A stretch of 64,000 bases of DNA from Cupriavidus taiwanensis (GCF_900250075.1 NZ_LT977071.1:124001-188000); one strand, 5' to 3'; positions 44,831 to 54,956 are shown, numbered from the stretch's first letter. Translations and numbers: made by a program. Notes: generated by a model from the letters alone, not told the origin.

Positions 44831-45026
44831 CGTAGCGCGCCCGCTGCAGCGAGCCGATAATCTGCTCAATGCGCCGGCACTCAGCCTAGCGGGGGGCGGC
44901 CCAGGTGTTCGCAGTTCATCACGAATTCCACGCTTTCAGGGCGCTAACCGCGCCCCTGTTGCGCCGTCAGTGCCCTTCCAGTCCACCGAGACTGAACGTC
45001 CAAAGCGCGAACCCGGAGTGCCTGCC

Positions 45027-45524
45027 ATGCTCAACCTCAGCCCGTTCGGAATGTTCCACACCGCCATTGCCCTCGTGGCGGTGACTTGTGGCCTGGTGGC
45101 GTTGTTCAAGTACGGCGAGATTGGAACCCGCTCCCGCCCCGGCCGTCTCTACGTATGGCTGACTGCAGCGACGGCATTTACCGGGCTCTTTATCTTCCAC
45201 CATGGCGGATTCGGACCGCCCCACGCGCTGGCGATACTGACGCTTGTCGTCCTGGCCATCGCCGGCGCTGCTGAACGTCGCGGGGGAACCGGTGTGGCAC
45301 GCTACACGGCGGTACTGGGCTACTCACTCACGCTGTTCTTCCATCTGATTCCAGGATTGACCGAAACCGGCACGCGTTTGCCGGTGGGCGCCCCGGCCTT
45401 CACCGGTCCGGAAGACCCGACGCTTAAAGCAATAGTCGGCTTTGCCTTCCTGATCTACCTGATCGGCGCAGCCATCCAGGTCTCGCGCATTCGGCGCTCC
45501 CGCCGAATGGCGGTCACCCTCTGA
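45027..45524 (+). CDS. Small integral membrane protein
   Basis: A 165-residue protein with about four to five hydrophobic helices (FHTAIALVAVTCGLVALFKYG, VWLTAATAFTGLFIFHHGGFG, LAILTLVVLAIAGAA, and near 137-153). The start order resembles DUF2306-like membrane proteins. His-rich FHHGGFGPPH could bind heme or metal. No clear function. It is followed after 86 bases by an alpha/beta hydrolase gene. Confidence 0.65.
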   Translation: MLNLSPFGMFHTAIALVAVTCGLVALFKYGEIGTRSRPGRLYVWLTAATAFTGLFIFHHGGFGPPHALAILTLVVLAIAGAAERRGGTGVARYTAVLGYSLTLFFHLIPGLTETGTRLPVGAPAFTGPEDPTLKAIVGFAFLIYLIGAAIQVSRIRRSRRMAVTL

Positions 45525-45610
45525 ACTCTCCGCCGCGCCGACTGAGTCGATGTAACCGGTGGGTGGGTAACAGCGACGATCCCGAAATCGTCTTTCCAGG
45601 AGATGCTGTC

Positions 45611-46546
45611 ATGAAACGGCTGTTCGCCTATTGCATGTCGTCGTTTGGTGTTCTCCCTAAATCAGGCCATCTGGCCGACCATGACCTCGACGTCTCGGCG
45701 GCGGCCGCTGGCACGTTGTACGTGACGGTAGGAAACGACAGGATTGGCTATCGCAGGTTTGGTCGGGGTCCGATGATCATTCTCGCCAACCGCTTGCGCG
45801 GCACGCTCGATACATGGGATCCGTTGTTCCTGGATGAGCTGGCGTCGCGATACACCGTCGTCACTGTCGACTATCCCGGGATCGCGTATTCGACTGGCAA
45901 ACTGCCCGATGCCATGGCGTTGGCATCGAAGTTCATCGACGATTTCGCCAATGCCATCGAGGCTGAACGCTTTGCCATCCTCGGCTGGTCGTGGGGTGGT
46001 CTTGTGGCTCAGACCTACCTTTTAGACCACCCCCAACGCGTAACCCAGGCAATCCTGATTGGAACCAACCCTCCGGGACACAATGAGATCCCGCTGCAGC
46101 AGGTGTTTCTCGAGCGGGCGTTCAAACCCGTGAACGATCTCGCCGATGAAGAAATCCTGTTCTTCGAGCCGGCGTCCGAGGCGAGCCGCGCCCAGGCCAA
46201 GGCCTCACACGAACGGATCTATGCAAGGGCTGGCGTGGCTTCGAGGATACCGTCCACCCCCGAAGAGTTCGCACCGTACTTCAAGGCGGCGGAGGGCTTT
46301 CGCAACGACGAAGAGCGCCGACGCGAACGCATGGAGCAGGTAGACTTGCCTATCCTGGTCATTGCCGGAGACCACGATACAAGCACCGCTGGACAGAACT
46401 GGTTTCCTTTGATTGGAAAGATGCGGCAGGCACAGTTTATTTTCTTCTCCGAAACTGGGCACGCTCCACAGCACCAATACCCCGCCCTTGTATCCGGCTA
46501 CATTCACGAATTTCTGTCGAGGACGTCTGTTGACAGCAGGAAGTGA
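45611..46546 (+). CDS. Alpha/beta-fold hydrolase
   Basis: A 311-residue hydrolase. The nucleophile Ser127 sits in GWSWGG, the acid is probably the Asp of VIAGDHD and the base the His of SETGHAPQHQYP. The first about 35 residues look like a short extension without a clear signal sequence. AGGAG lies eight bases upstream of the chosen ATG. Substrate unknown. Confidence 0.85.
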   Translation: MKRLFAYCMSSFGVLPKSGHLADHDLDVSAAAAGTLYVTVGNDRIGYRRFGRGPMIILANRLRGTLDTWDPLFLDELASRYTVVTVDYPGIAYSTGKLPDAMALASKFIDDFANAIEAERFAILGWSWGGLVAQTYLLDHPQRVTQAILIGTNPPGHNEIPLQQVFLERAFKPVNDLADEEILFFEPASEASRAQAKASHERIYARAGVASRIPSTPEEFAPYFKAAEGFRNDEERRRERMEQVDLPILVIAGDHDTSTAGQNWFPLIGKMRQAQFIFFSETGHAPQHQYPALVSGYIHEFLSRTSVDSRK

Positions 46547-46572
46547 GTCGGCGGCCGAGGATCGGTCGCATC

Positions 46573-46634
46573 GGGGCAACGCCTGTTGCCCCAGCAGGCA
46601 TGGAAACGAGGCCAGCCATGGAGCCTGGCCTCGT
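46573..46634. terminator. Two hairpins between convergent hydrolase genes
   Basis: GGGGCAAC-GCCT-GTTGCCCC (46573-46592) and ACGAGGCCAG (46606-46615) with CTGGCCTCGT (46625-46634) are perfect stems of 8 and 10 bp in the 93-base gap. The second nearly touches the stop at 46640. Placement suggests one terminator for each strand, although T-tracts are missing. Confidence 0.6.
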
Positions 46635-46639
46635 GCTGA

Positions 46640-47464
46640 TCAGGAACGGAGAAATGCCAGCAGGTCCGCGTTGATGATTTCGGCATGCGTGGTAGGCATG
46701 CCATGCGGGAAGCCCTTGTAGGTCTTCAGCGTGCCGTTGCGCAACAGCTTTGCCGAGAGCGGGGCGGAGTCGGCGTAAGGGACGATCTGGTCGTCGTCGC
46801 CGTGCATTACCAGCGTTGGCACGGCAATCTTCTTCAGATCTTCCGTAAAGTCCGTCTGGGAAAAAGCAACGATGCCATCGTAGTGTGCCTTGGCGCCGCC
46901 CTGCATGCCCTGGCGCCACCAGTTCGCGATCACCCCTTCGTCCGCCTTGGCACCCGGGCGGTTGTAGCCATAAAAGGGGCCTGCAGGGATATCGCGGTAG
47001 AACTGCGCCCGGTTCAGGGCCACCTGCGCCTGGAAGCCGTCGAAGACTTCCTTCGGCAAGCCGTCCGGATTGGCTTCTGTCTTGACCATCAGCGGCGGCA
47101 CAGCGGCAATCAGGACGGCCTTCGCGACGCGGCTTTCGCCGTGTCGCGCCAGATAGCGCACCACTTCGCCGCCGCCGGTCGAATGCCCGACGTGGACGGC
47201 GTCTTTCAGGTCCAGGTGAGCCGTCAGCGTTGCCAGGTCGTCGGCATAGTGGTTCATGTCATGGCCGCTGGCGGTCTGGGTCGATCGCCCGTGGCCGCGT
47301 CGGTCATGCGCAATCACGCGGAACCCATGATTGAGGAAGAACATCATCTGCGCGTCCCAGTCGTCCGCGCTCAGCGGCCATCCATGAGAAAAGACAATGG
47401 GCTGGCCGCTACCCCAATCCTTGTAGAAGATATCCACACCATCCTTGGTCCTGACCGTCTGCAT
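46640..47464 (-). CDS. Alpha/beta hydrolase, non-heme chloroperoxidase/arylesterase type
   Basis: A 274-residue protein of the cofactor-free haloperoxidase family. [11 protein letters not shown] forms the oxyanion region, Ser95 lies in [17 protein letters not shown] holds the Asp, and [13 protein letters not shown] the His. [12 protein letters not shown] is the usual N-terminal signature. These enzymes are esterases or perhydrolases. Divergent from the AraC-type gene at 47732, so it may be that regulator's target. Confidence 0.9.
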   Translation of the reverse strand: MQTVRTKDGVDIFYKDWGSGQPIVFSHGWPLSADDWDAQMMFFLNHGFRVIAHDRRGHGRSTQTASGHDMNHYADDLATLTAHLDLKDAVHVGHSTGGGEVVRYLARHGESRVAKAVLIAAVPPLMVKTEANPDGLPKEVFDGFQAQVALNRAQFYRDIPAGPFYGYNRPGAKADEGVIANWWRQGMQGGAKAHYDGIVAFSQTDFTEDLKKIAVPTLVMHGDDDQIVPYADSAPLSAKLLRNGTLKTYKGFPHGMPTTHAEIINADLLAFLRS

Positions 47465-47731
47465 GGCATTGCCTCCCAGTTGATTGCCCCTGTTCGCAGG
47501 AGCGGCTATGAACGTCTTTCGGCCTTACAGCCAGATGGCGTGGTGCATAAATCACCTTGATGCGGGCAGCGCGTACCGTGGTCACCGGCCTTTTTCAAGC
47601 CCATGGTTTGCTCGCGTCTGTCATCTCGCCCTCATTTCCATCCCCCACTGCTGGCCATCATTCCTTGAAAACTTAATCCCTGGCTACGTAAAATCGGCAA
47701 ATGTCGCCCGGTCTTTGCACGGCCTCCGGAT

Positions 47732-48724
47732 TTGAACTACCAGCCAGGGAGCGATCCATTGACACAACTGGTCTGCCCGGAATTCGATGAATTCGAGGCC
47801 GCGCTTTACGGCGTCCAAGGAAGATACGTGTTGCGCGCCAGGCCGCAACGGGATTGGCGACTGAAGCTGATCGACCTCAACGGGGTGGCGATCATGATGG
47901 GCCGCGAGGGGGCGCCCACAGCGTATTCGGGCATCGGCATGCCTGACTACTTCAATATCTTCATTCCTCTCAGTGCACAGCAATGCACTATCGTCGATGG
48001 CCAGGCTTTCGACGCGCAGACCGTCGGATGGATGGCGCCCGACCTGATGTTCCACATCGTTGCAGAGCGGGCCGCAAGCTGGCTGACAGTGGCGATCTCC
48101 GCAACGTTGGTGATGCACTGGGTCCACACGCATGCCGACGAGTTCGACGCGGCGCTGCTGTCCAACAACCTGGTGTGCACCGGGCGCCGGGGCGTGATTG
48201 CACTACTGACGACGATATGGCGAATCATGCGTGTCGAGCGCGATGATCCGGCCCAATTGCGCTATCCAGGCGCTGAACTCGCTGCACGAACCGAGCTGGT
48301 CGACCTGGTGTTTCGCGCCGTGCTTGCGATCGATGAAGGCGCTGCCAGTATCCGGCAAACGCCGCGCCATCGGCAGATTCTCAGCCGGGCACTGGACCTC
48401 CTCAATCTGATGGGGGAAACGCCAATCCTTGTTAGCGATCTCTGCGCGGCGGCCGAAGCGTCCGAGCGCAGCGTCCGCAACGTATTTCATCGATACCTGG
48501 GCATGGGGCCTCACCGCTATCTGGCGCTGTACCGCATGCACGCCATCCGTGAAGCGCTATGCAACGCTGCGCCTGGCGACACGGTCTCCGGCATCTGCGG
48601 ACGGTTCGGTGTATGGGACTTCGGTCGGTTCGCCGCTCTCTACAGCGCCCACTTCGGCGTTCTGCCATCGCAGACGCTAAGGGCTCGCCGCGCCCGACGG
48701 GCTATCCCTCAACGCCACGCCTGA
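47732..48724 (+). CDS. AraC-family transcriptional regulator
   Basis: A 330-residue regulator starting with TTG. The C-terminal third has the two HTHs: ILVSDLCAAAEASERSVRNVFHRYLGMGPHRYLALYRM, then GDTVSGICGRFGVWDFGRFAALYSAHFGVLPSQTL. The N-terminal part (AraC-binding-like) is unrecognised. The ribosome site of the TTG start is poor, and no in-frame ATG lies near, so the start is uncertain. The 3' end overlaps the convergent GntR gene by 16 bases. Confidence 0.85.
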   Translation: MNYQPGSDPLTQLVCPEFDEFEAALYGVQGRYVLRARPQRDWRLKLIDLNGVAIMMGREGAPTAYSGIGMPDYFNIFIPLSAQQCTIVDGQAFDAQTVGWMAPDLMFHIVAERAASWLTVAISATLVMHWVHTHADEFDAALLSNNLVCTGRRGVIALLTTIWRIMRVERDDPAQLRYPGAELAARTELVDLVFRAVLAIDEGAASIRQTPRHRQILSRALDLLNLMGETPILVSDLCAAAEASERSVRNVFHRYLGMGPHRYLALYRMHAIREALCNAAPGDTVSGICGRFGVWDFGRFAALYSAHFGVLPSQTLRARRARRAIPQRHA

Positions 48725-49449
48725 GTGAACTCGCTGATCACCCTCTCCAGGTGGTTACGCATTGCGGCTCGCGCCGCTGTCGCGTCGCGCGCCATCACCG
48801 CCGCGAAGATGCGCTGATGGTCTTCCTGCGATGCCTCCCGCAGCCCCGTGGTATGGAAGTGTTCCTCGATCTTGCCCCATAGCGGATCGCGGCGCCCGCT
48901 GTCCCACAGTGCGGTGACCATATGCAGCAGAACCCTGTTGCCGGTCGACTCGGCCAGGCACAGGTGGAACTGCCGGTCCGCCGCCTCGTTGGCCTGCTTG
49001 TCGTCCATGTGCTCGCGCATCAGGCTCAGGGCCGCGAACATACGGTCAAGGTCGCCGTCCTTGCGCTCGCTGGCCGCCAGGCCGGCGATTTCCGATTCAA
49101 TCAGCGCCCGGGCGCGCAGTGATTCTATCGGCCCCGGCCGCCAGGGCATCTCGAACGGCTCGCGATTGGGCGTGGGCGCTTCCGCGCAGACGTAGATCCC
49201 GGAGCCGCCGCGCACTTCGACCAGCCCCTGCACCTCCAGCGCGATGATGGCTTCGCGCACCAGGGTACGGCTGACGCTGAACCGCTCGGCCAGCGTGCGT
49301 TCGGACGGCAACCGCATGCCGGCGGAGAACTCTCCGGATGCGATCAGTGCCTGCACCTGGCTGGCCAGGCTCAGGTAAGAACGGTCGCTGGCCGCTGGCG
49401 GGTTCTCGACTGTCGGACGGGTTACAAGATCGCTGGTGGAATGTGGCAT
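48709..49449 (-). CDS. GntR-family regulator, FCD subfamily (UxuR-like)
   Basis: A 246-residue repressor-type protein. The N-terminal winged HTH reads LPSERTLAERFSVSRTLVREAIIALEVQGLVEVRGGSGIYV; the C-terminal FCD helical domain (LIESEIAGLAA, DRQFHLCLAESTGN, DHQRIFAAVMARD) binds a carboxylic acid effector with a metal. Divergent from the mannonate dehydratase gene with GGTnnACC palindromes between, so control of that gene by a hexuronate-derived ligand is likely. Confidence 0.9.
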   Translation of the reverse strand: MPHSTSDLVTRPTVENPPAASDRSYLSLASQVQALIASGEFSAGMRLPSERTLAERFSVSRTLVREAIIALEVQGLVEVRGGSGIYVCAEAPTPNREPFEMPWRPGPIESLRARALIESEIAGLAASERKDGDLDRMFAALSLMREHMDDKQANEAADRQFHLCLAESTGNRVLLHMVTALWDSGRRDPLWGKIEEHFHTTGLREASQEDHQRIFAAVMARDATAARAAMRNHLERVISEFTQAWR

Positions 49450-49536
49450 CGCAGGTAAGTGGGCGGCTGCCTGATGTGATCACCGGTTGACCACTCGCCA
49501 CACGAAGGCATGGGCAGGGCAGTGCCTGATGCAGAC

Positions 49537-49612
49537 CATGGTAAACCATGACGGCAAAACTGGGCAACCTGTTCATAATTGGTGAACCAAATAACCCAAT
49601 CCGGTACACCAA
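49537..49612. promoter_or_regulatory. GGTnnACC operator candidates for the FCD-GntR protein
   Basis: Three sites share GGTnnACC: CATGGTAAACCATG (49537-49550), AATTGGTGAACCAAAT (49577-49592) and CCGGTACACCAAT (49601-49613). The second is close to the TTGGTnnACCAA consensus of UxuR/FadR-class regulators. All lie between the divergent gntR and uxuA starts. Confidence 0.7.
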
Positions 49613-49705
49613 TGCCGCGCGTTTCTCCCGGCCATGACGCGCGCCAGGTCAGGCCGGATTGCCTTTCAGCCCTCTTCATCAGAATCGCCCCAAGGAAGCC
49701 CACCC

Positions 49706-50746
49706 ATGAAGATGTCGTTCCGCTGGTTTGGCCCGACCGACCCGATCCCCCTCGAATACATCCGGCAGATCCCGGGCATGACCCACATCGTCTCGGCCAT
49801 CTATGACGAACCGGTCGGAGAGGTATGGCCGCTGGACAAGATCCTGGCGCTTAAGTCCACCATCGAGGCGGCTGGGCTGCAGTTCAAGGTGGTGGAGTCG
49901 GTTCCGGTTCATGAGGACATCAAGCTCGGCAAGCCGACGCGCGAGCGGCTGATCGCGAACTACCAGCAGACCATCAGGAACCTGGCCGCAGCGGGCATCG
50001 AGGTCATCTGCTACAACTTCATGCCGGTGTTCGACTGGACCCGTACGGAACTGGCAAAAAAGCTCGATGACGGCTCGACCTGCCTTGCCTTCAGCACCCG
50101 CGAGGTAGACCAGGTCGACGTCAGCCAGGGTATCGCCCTGCCCGGCTGGGATTCCAGCTACGCGCCAGGAGAACTGCAGTCGCTGCTCGCCGAGTATCGT
50201 GACATCGACGAAGGCAGGCTCTGGGAGCACCTGGAGCATTTCCTGCGCGCGATCATTCCCGTGGCCCGGGAGTGCGGCATCAAGATGGCCATTCATCCGG
50301 ACGATCCGCCGCGCCCCATCTTCGGACTGCCGCGCATCGTCAAGAACCGCGACGACCTGGCACGCATCCTGAGCATCGTCGACACGCCGGCAAACGGCCT
50401 GACGCTGTGTTCCGGCTCGCTTGGCGCCGGCCCGCAGAACAACGTCGAGGCGCTGGTGCGCGAGTTCGGCGGCATGGGGCGCATCCACTTCGCCCATATC
50501 CGCAACGTCAAGATCACGCCGGAGGGCGATTTCGAGGAAACCGCCCACCTGTCGAGTTGCGGATCGCTGGATATTGCCGCGATCGTCAAGGCGTACCACG
50601 ACGTCGGCTTCCAGGGCTATTACCGCCCGGACCACGGCCGCATGATCTGGGGCGAGACGGGCAAGCCGGGATACGGCCTTTATGACCGGGCACTCGGCGC
50701 GGTCTATATCAATGGTATGTGGGAAGCGATGGAAAAGACGGCCTGA
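49706..50746 (+). CDS. uxuA: Mannonate dehydratase
   Basis: A 346-residue Uxu[49 protein letters not shown] and FAHIRNVK are family hallmarks, with the metal-binding Cys of LTLCSGSLG and His residues present. It converts D-mannonate to 2-keto-3-deoxygluconate. Enzymes for the preceding and following steps (UxaC, UxuB, KdgK) are not seen here. The start follows AAGGAAG. A Bug receptor gene follows after 47 bases. Confidence 0.92.
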   Translation: MKMSFRWFGPTDPIPLEYIRQIPGMTHIVSAIYDEPVGEVWPLDKILALKSTIEAAGLQFKVVESVPVHEDIKLGKPTRERLIANYQQTIRNLAAAGIEVICYNFMPVFDWTRTELAKKLDDGSTCLAFSTREVDQVDVSQGIALPGWDSSYAPGELQSLLAEYRDIDEGRLWEHLEHFLRAIIPVARECGIKMAIHPDDPPRPIFGLPRIVKNRDDLARILSIVDTPANGLTLCSGSLGAGPQNNVEALVREFGGMGRIHFAHIRNVKITPEGDFEETAHLSSCGSLDIAAIVKAYHDVGFQGYYRPDHGRMIWGETGKPGYGLYDRALGAVYINGMWEAMEKTA

Positions 50747-50793
50747 AGCGCCGTGGGGCCGAGGCCCAGTCAAAACATAATCGGAGACCTGTC

Positions 50794-51813
50794 ATGACAA
50801 TCACCAAGAAATCGCCCGTGAATTCGCGCCGTTCGGCGTTGATCCTGAGCGTCGCAGCGCTCGGCCTTGGCGCGCTGGCAACGACCGCCGCGTGGGCGCA
50901 GACCAACTGGCCGACCAAGCCGGTAACGCTGCTGGTGGGCTTTCCGCCCGGTGGCCAGACCGACTTCGCGGGACGCGCGCTGCTTAACGGCCTGCAGAGT
51001 TCGCTCGGTCAGTCGTTTGTCATCGACAACAAGGCCGGCGTGAATGGCAATATCGCCTCCATCGAGGTCATGCGCGCGGCGCCCGACGGAAACAAGCTGC
51101 TGGTAGGCAACGGCTCGATGACGATCATGCCGCACGTCTACACCAAGCTCGGCATCGTCGATCCGCAGAAGCTGACGCCGATAGGCGTGATGCTGCAGTC
51201 GCCGCTGGTGCTCGTCGTGCCCGCCAGTTCGCCCATCAAGAATTACGCGCAGTTCGTCGAGGAGGTCAAGGCGCGCGACAAGTCGGGCAAGACCATCGAC
51301 TATGGCTCGGGCGGCACCGGCGCATTGCCGCATGTCACGATGGAACTGCTGCGCGAGCGCATGGGCGGGCCGAAGATGAACCATGTTCCCTACAAGGGCA
51401 GCAGCCCGGCTATGGTCGACCTGATGGCCGGGCGCCTGGATGCGATGTTCGATGCCACGTCGGTCGTCGCGCCTTTCATCAAGTCGGGCCAGTTGCGGCC
51501 GCTGATGGTAACGGGACCCAAGCGCGTGGCCATGATCCCGGACGTGCCGACGGCCACCGAGAGCGGCATCAAGGACTTCACCATCATCTCGTTCATCGGC
51601 CTGTACGGACCGCCGGGCCTGAGCCCCGACATCGTCAAGAAAGCCAACGGCGCATTGAATACGGCGCTGAAGGACCCGGCCGTCGTCAAGAGCATCGTCG
51701 ACCGCGGCGACGAGCCCGGCGGCGGCACGCCCGAGCAGCTCGCAACGCTTACCCGCACCCACTACAAGATGTGGGGCGAGGTGGTGAAGGCCAACAACAT
51801 CACGGCTGATTAA
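50794..51813 (+). CDS. Bug-family (TctC) periplasmic solute receptor
   Basis: A 339-residue tripartite-tricarboxylate-transporter receptor. Signal peptide in residues 1-35 ending TTAAWAQ; the mature protein has WPTKPVTLLVGFPPGGQTD and NKAGVNGNIASIEV, the two conserved loops binding the ligand carboxylate, and VPYKGSSPAMVDLMAGRLD. TctA/TctB membrane partners are not in the window, as is common for the many orphan Bug proteins of Burkholderiales. Location suggests an aldonic or uronic acid ligand. Confidence 0.92.
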   Translation: MTITKKSPVNSRRSALILSVAALGLGALATTAAWAQTNWPTKPVTLLVGFPPGGQTDFAGRALLNGLQSSLGQSFVIDNKAGVNGNIASIEVMRAAPDGNKLLVGNGSMTIMPHVYTKLGIVDPQKLTPIGVMLQSPLVLVVPASSPIKNYAQFVEEVKARDKSGKTIDYGSGGTGALPHVTMELLRERMGGPKMNHVPYKGSSPAMVDLMAGRLDAMFDATSVVAPFIKSGQLRPLMVTGPKRVAMIPDVPTATESGIKDFTIISFIGLYGPPGLSPDIVKKANGALNTALKDPAVVKSIVDRGDEPGGGTPEQLATLTRTHYKMWGEVVKANNITAD

Positions 51814-51899
51814 GGCTGCGCAGGCCGGTGAATGCCGGTCTGTCGCCAGTGCTGCGTCGCGGCACTGCGCAAGGGTTGGTTAAGAAAATTACTGCCACA

Positions 51900-53093
51900 T
51901 TACGGAATATGCCTTCGCTGAAGCGCCACGCCCTGGTCAATTAGCCGTTCAATTTGTGAATCGGTAAGGCCTGCCTCGCGCAACACCTCTACCGTGCTGG
52001 CGCCGATCTCTTGCGGCGCCTCACGGTACGTTGCCGGCGTGCGGCTGAGCTTGACGGGAGAGGCGACCGACTTGAAGTTGCCGATTTCGGCCACCATGCC
52101 ACGGTGCGCGGTATGCGGGTGGTTCAGCGCCTCGACCACGCTGTGGATGACACCGCACGGCACGCCAACCGCCACCAAGCGCTCGAACAGCGACTGCGCT
52201 TCGAAGCGGCTGAAGGCTGCCTCAAGATCACGCTTAAGATCAAACCGATGCACGGCTCGCTGAGCATTTGTAGCGTAGCGTATATCAACCGCCAGTTCAG
52301 TGCGGTCCACCGCTTCGCACAGCCGCTGAAACTGGCCGTTGTTGCCGACTGCGAGATAGATGGGCTCTGTGGCGGTCGCATAGGTATCGTAGGGTGCGAT
52401 GTTCGGATGGCCATTGCCGGACCGCATTGGAGCCTTGGCGGTGAATAGTGTGTTGATGGAGTGTGGGTATAGCGAAAATAGAGCGTTGTCGTACAGAGCC
52501 GACTCGATGGACTGTCCCCTACCGCTGCGCTCACGCTCATGCAAGGCCAGCAACACGCCAATCACGGCGCTCAACCCGGTCGTCACGTCGACGATCGGCA
52601 CCCCGACACGCGTGGCCGTGCCATCCGGGTCACCGTTGATGCTCATGATGCCACCGAGCGCCTGCACCGCGGCGTCGTAGCCGGGCAGCCCGCCGAGCGG
52701 CCCCGTCGCGCCGAAGCCGGTGACACGGCAATGGATGAGCTTCGGAAAGCGTGTGGAGAGCACGTCGTCATAGCCCATCTCCCAACGCTCCAGCGTGCCA
52801 ACCTTGAAGTTTTCAATCAGCACATCCGCGTCAGCAAGCAATCGCATCAGCACTGCGCGTCCCTCTGGCAATGCCAGGTCGAGGCATACCGTGCGTTTGT
52901 TACGATTGATGCCGGCGAAGTACGACGCCATCCCAGCCTCATTGAATGGGGGGCCCCAGGTACGCGTCTCATCGCCCATCGGACCCTCTACCTTGATCAC
53001 GTTTGCACCATGATCCCCGAGAATTTGCGCGCACAAGGGACCGCCAAGTACCCGTGAGAGATCCACGACCTTCACGCCGTCCAGTGATGCCAT
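51900..53093 (-). CDS. CaiB/BaiF-family CoA transferase
   Basis: A 397-residue class III CoA transferase. LDGVKVVDLSRVLGGPLCAQILGDHGA is the N-terminal signature and Asp169 (GVPIVDVTTG) corresponds to the catalytic aspartate of formyl-CoA transferase. Full length. It moves CoA between acids, activating the substrate of the neighbouring crotonase/carboxylase cluster, probably with succinyl- or acetyl-CoA as donor. It follows the crotonase gene by 37 bases on the same strand. Confidence 0.9.
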   Translation of the reverse strand: MASLDGVKVVDLSRVLGGPLCAQILGDHGANVIKVEGPMGDETRTWGPPFNEAGMASYFAGINRNKRTVCLDLALPEGRAVLMRLLADADVLIENFKVGTLERWEMGYDDVLSTRFPKLIHCRVTGFGATGPLGGLPGYDAAVQALGGIMSINGDPDGTATRVGVPIVDVTTGLSAVIGVLLALHERERSGRGQSIESALYDNALFSLYPHSINTLFTAKAPMRSGNGHPNIAPYDTYATATEPIYLAVGNNGQFQRLCEAVDRTELAVDIRYATNAQRAVHRFDLKRDLEAAFSRFEAQSLFERLVAVGVPCGVIHSVVEALNHPHTAHRGMVAEIGNFKSVASPVKLSRTPATYREAPQEIGASTVEVLREAGLTDSQIERLIDQGVALQRRHIP

Positions 53094-53130
53094 TGTTCCG
53101 TGCCTCCTGAATGTTGTTCGACGCTTTTGT

Positions 53131-54039
53131 TCAATTCGCCGCCAAGGGCGGCAGTTCGGCTCCCACGTTCCAGCGCGCTGGCCGGCGCTCCCGCGCCGCT
53201 GTCACGCCTTCCACCGCCTCCGAACGCATTTGCTGTGCAAACTTGATTGAGGCGGCATCGAGGTAGTTTTCCAATGCGTTGTGCGACTCGGCTGACAGCG
53301 AGCGAGCCTGTGTCAGCAGGGACTTGGTCAAGACACTGGCCGCGGGTGCCGTGGCCACGACGAATTCCAGAACTTCCTGCACGCGCGCCGGCAGTGCCTC
53401 CTCAGATTGTGCAAGGTAGTCCAGCAAGCCGATGCGGTGCGCCTCCACTCCATTGATCCGTTCACCGGTGAGCATGAGGCGGCGCGCAACCTGAACGCCA
53501 ACGCGTGCGCTGACGAAAGGGAGGATTTGCCCGGGCACCAGACCAATACCTGCCTCCGGGAACCCGAACCGTGTGCCGGGAGAACCGACGGAGATGTCCA
53601 CCGCGCATACCAGGCCAGCACCACCGCCCATGGCGGCCCCATGCACACTCGCTACCGTAACCTTCGACGACCGAGTGAGCCGGGACAGGAACTCGCCATA
53701 GCGACGGTTGCCAACCGCAATCGGGTCCTGGCCATCCGCGCCAGGCTTCACTGCCAGGCGGTCCTCGATATTGCCGAGATCTCCACCAGCACTGAAGGCC
53801 TTGCCTGCCGCGGTGAAGAGAATGACCCGTACGTCATCCATCTGTTCGGCCCGGTCAACCGCCTTTGCCAATGCGGCAACCATGTCGGCACCCAGTGGAT
53901 TCCTCGCATCGGATCGGTTAAGCTCGATGCGAAAAACTGCGCCGTGAACGCCAGTGCGAACGAATGGCGCCGCCGCGGCGGCAGACCGGCCTGCAGCTTC
54001 GATGGGTGTGGGGGATACGCTGGAAGTCACGCTGTTCAA
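53131..54039 (-). CDS. Enoyl-CoA hydratase/isomerase (crotonase)
   Basis: A 302-residue crotonase. AFSAGGDLGNIE and GAAMGGGAGLVCAVDIS form the oxyanion holes and FPEAGIGLVPGQILPFVSARVG follows. The N-terminal 25 residues are a Ser/Ala-rich extension. By context it may hydrate an unsaturated branched acyl-CoA made by the carboxylase. Divergent from the LysR gene across 62 bases, which suggests LysR control. Confidence 0.88.
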   Translation of the reverse strand: MNSVTSSVSPTPIEAAGRSAAAAAPFVRTGVHGAVFRIELNRSDARNPLGADMVAALAKAVDRAEQMDDVRVILFTAAGKAFSAGGDLGNIEDRLAVKPGADGQDPIAVGNRRYGEFLSRLTRSSKVTVASVHGAAMGGGAGLVCAVDISVGSPGTRFGFPEAGIGLVPGQILPFVSARVGVQVARRLMLTGERINGVEAHRIGLLDYLAQSEEALPARVQEVLEFVVATAPAASVLTKSLLTQARSLSAESHNALENYLDAASIKFAQQMRSEAVEGVTAARERRPARWNVGAELPPLAAN

Positions 54040-54101
54040 TCCTGAAGGTTAATGTTAGGAATCAACGCCTCTTGCAAGCCGAGGCCGCAACGTTATTCGA
54101 C

Positions 54102-54956
54102 ATGAGCTTTCGCAACCTTGACATCGGCCTGCTTCGCACCTTTGTTGCCGTGGCGGAAAAAGAAAACTTCGCTGTGGCGGCGGAACAGGTTTTCCGTACC
54201 CAGGCCGCCGTGTCCCAGCAGATGCAGAAACTGGAGGCCGCGCTCGACTGCGAATTGTTCGAGCGTGTCGGGCGCAGCAAGCGTCTTACCATGGCGGGCA
54301 GCAGACTTCTCGACTACGCGCGTCGCATCGTCGGCCTGAACGATGAGGCCTATCGCGCCATGACCCAGAGAGCCTTCGACGAGCCTGTGAAAGTCGGAGC
54401 TTGTGCTGACGCCGTCGACTCGTTGATTCCCGAGTACCTGAAGATGTGTGCCGAGGTTTTTCCCGGTCTGCGCGTGGACATCCAGGTTGGCCGCCGCCGT
54501 TGGCTGACCTCGTCCCTGCGCCGGGGCGAGATTGATCTGGTCGTCATGCTTGATCCGGTGCCGAATCCGGAGTTCGATCAGGTCGTGCTGCGCACCTCTC
54601 CCGTCACCTGGATCGCCGGCGCGCGGTATCACCATCAGCCCGGCGCGCCGGTACCGCTTGTGCTCATCGAAAGAGATTGCCCGTTCCACAGCATGGCAAT
54701 CAAGTCCCTGTCGGAAGCCAGCATCCCCTGGCGTATTGCCTTCCAGACCTCGACGCTGGCAGGTATTCGGGCTGCATTGCGAGCGGGCATGGGGATCACG
54801 CCTCGCACCGTAGAGATGCTGGCCCCGGACCTGAAAGTCCTGGACCCTCACTCGGGCATGCCAGCGCTGCCGACCATCAGCTACCGGCTTTATGCGCGCA
54901 CCGGCAGGCTTAGCGAGAGCGCACTGAGCATCGGCCGCCTGATTTCGCCGCGCTGA
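54102..54956 (+). CDS. LysR-family transcriptional regulator
   Basis: A 284-residue LysR protein: HTH in residues 4-62 (LDIGLLRTFVAVAEKENFAVAAEQVFRTQAAVSQQ), then a periplasmic-binding-protein-like effector domain. Slightly short at the C-terminus, as in several members. Divergent from the crotonase/CoA-transferase genes and convergent with the Bug receptor gene of the carboxylase operon (15-base gap), so it probably controls one or both. Confidence 0.9.
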   Translation: MSFRNLDIGLLRTFVAVAEKENFAVAAEQVFRTQAAVSQQMQKLEAALDCELFERVGRSKRLTMAGSRLLDYARRIVGLNDEAYRAMTQRAFDEPVKVGACADAVDSLIPEYLKMCAEVFPGLRVDIQVGRRRWLTSSLRRGEIDLVVMLDPVPNPEFDQVVLRTSPVTWIAGARYHHQPGAPVPLVLIERDCPFHSMAIKSLSEASIPWRIAFQTSTLAGIRAALRAGMGITPRTVEMLAPDLKVLDPHSGMPALPTISYRLYARTGRLSESALSIGRLISPR

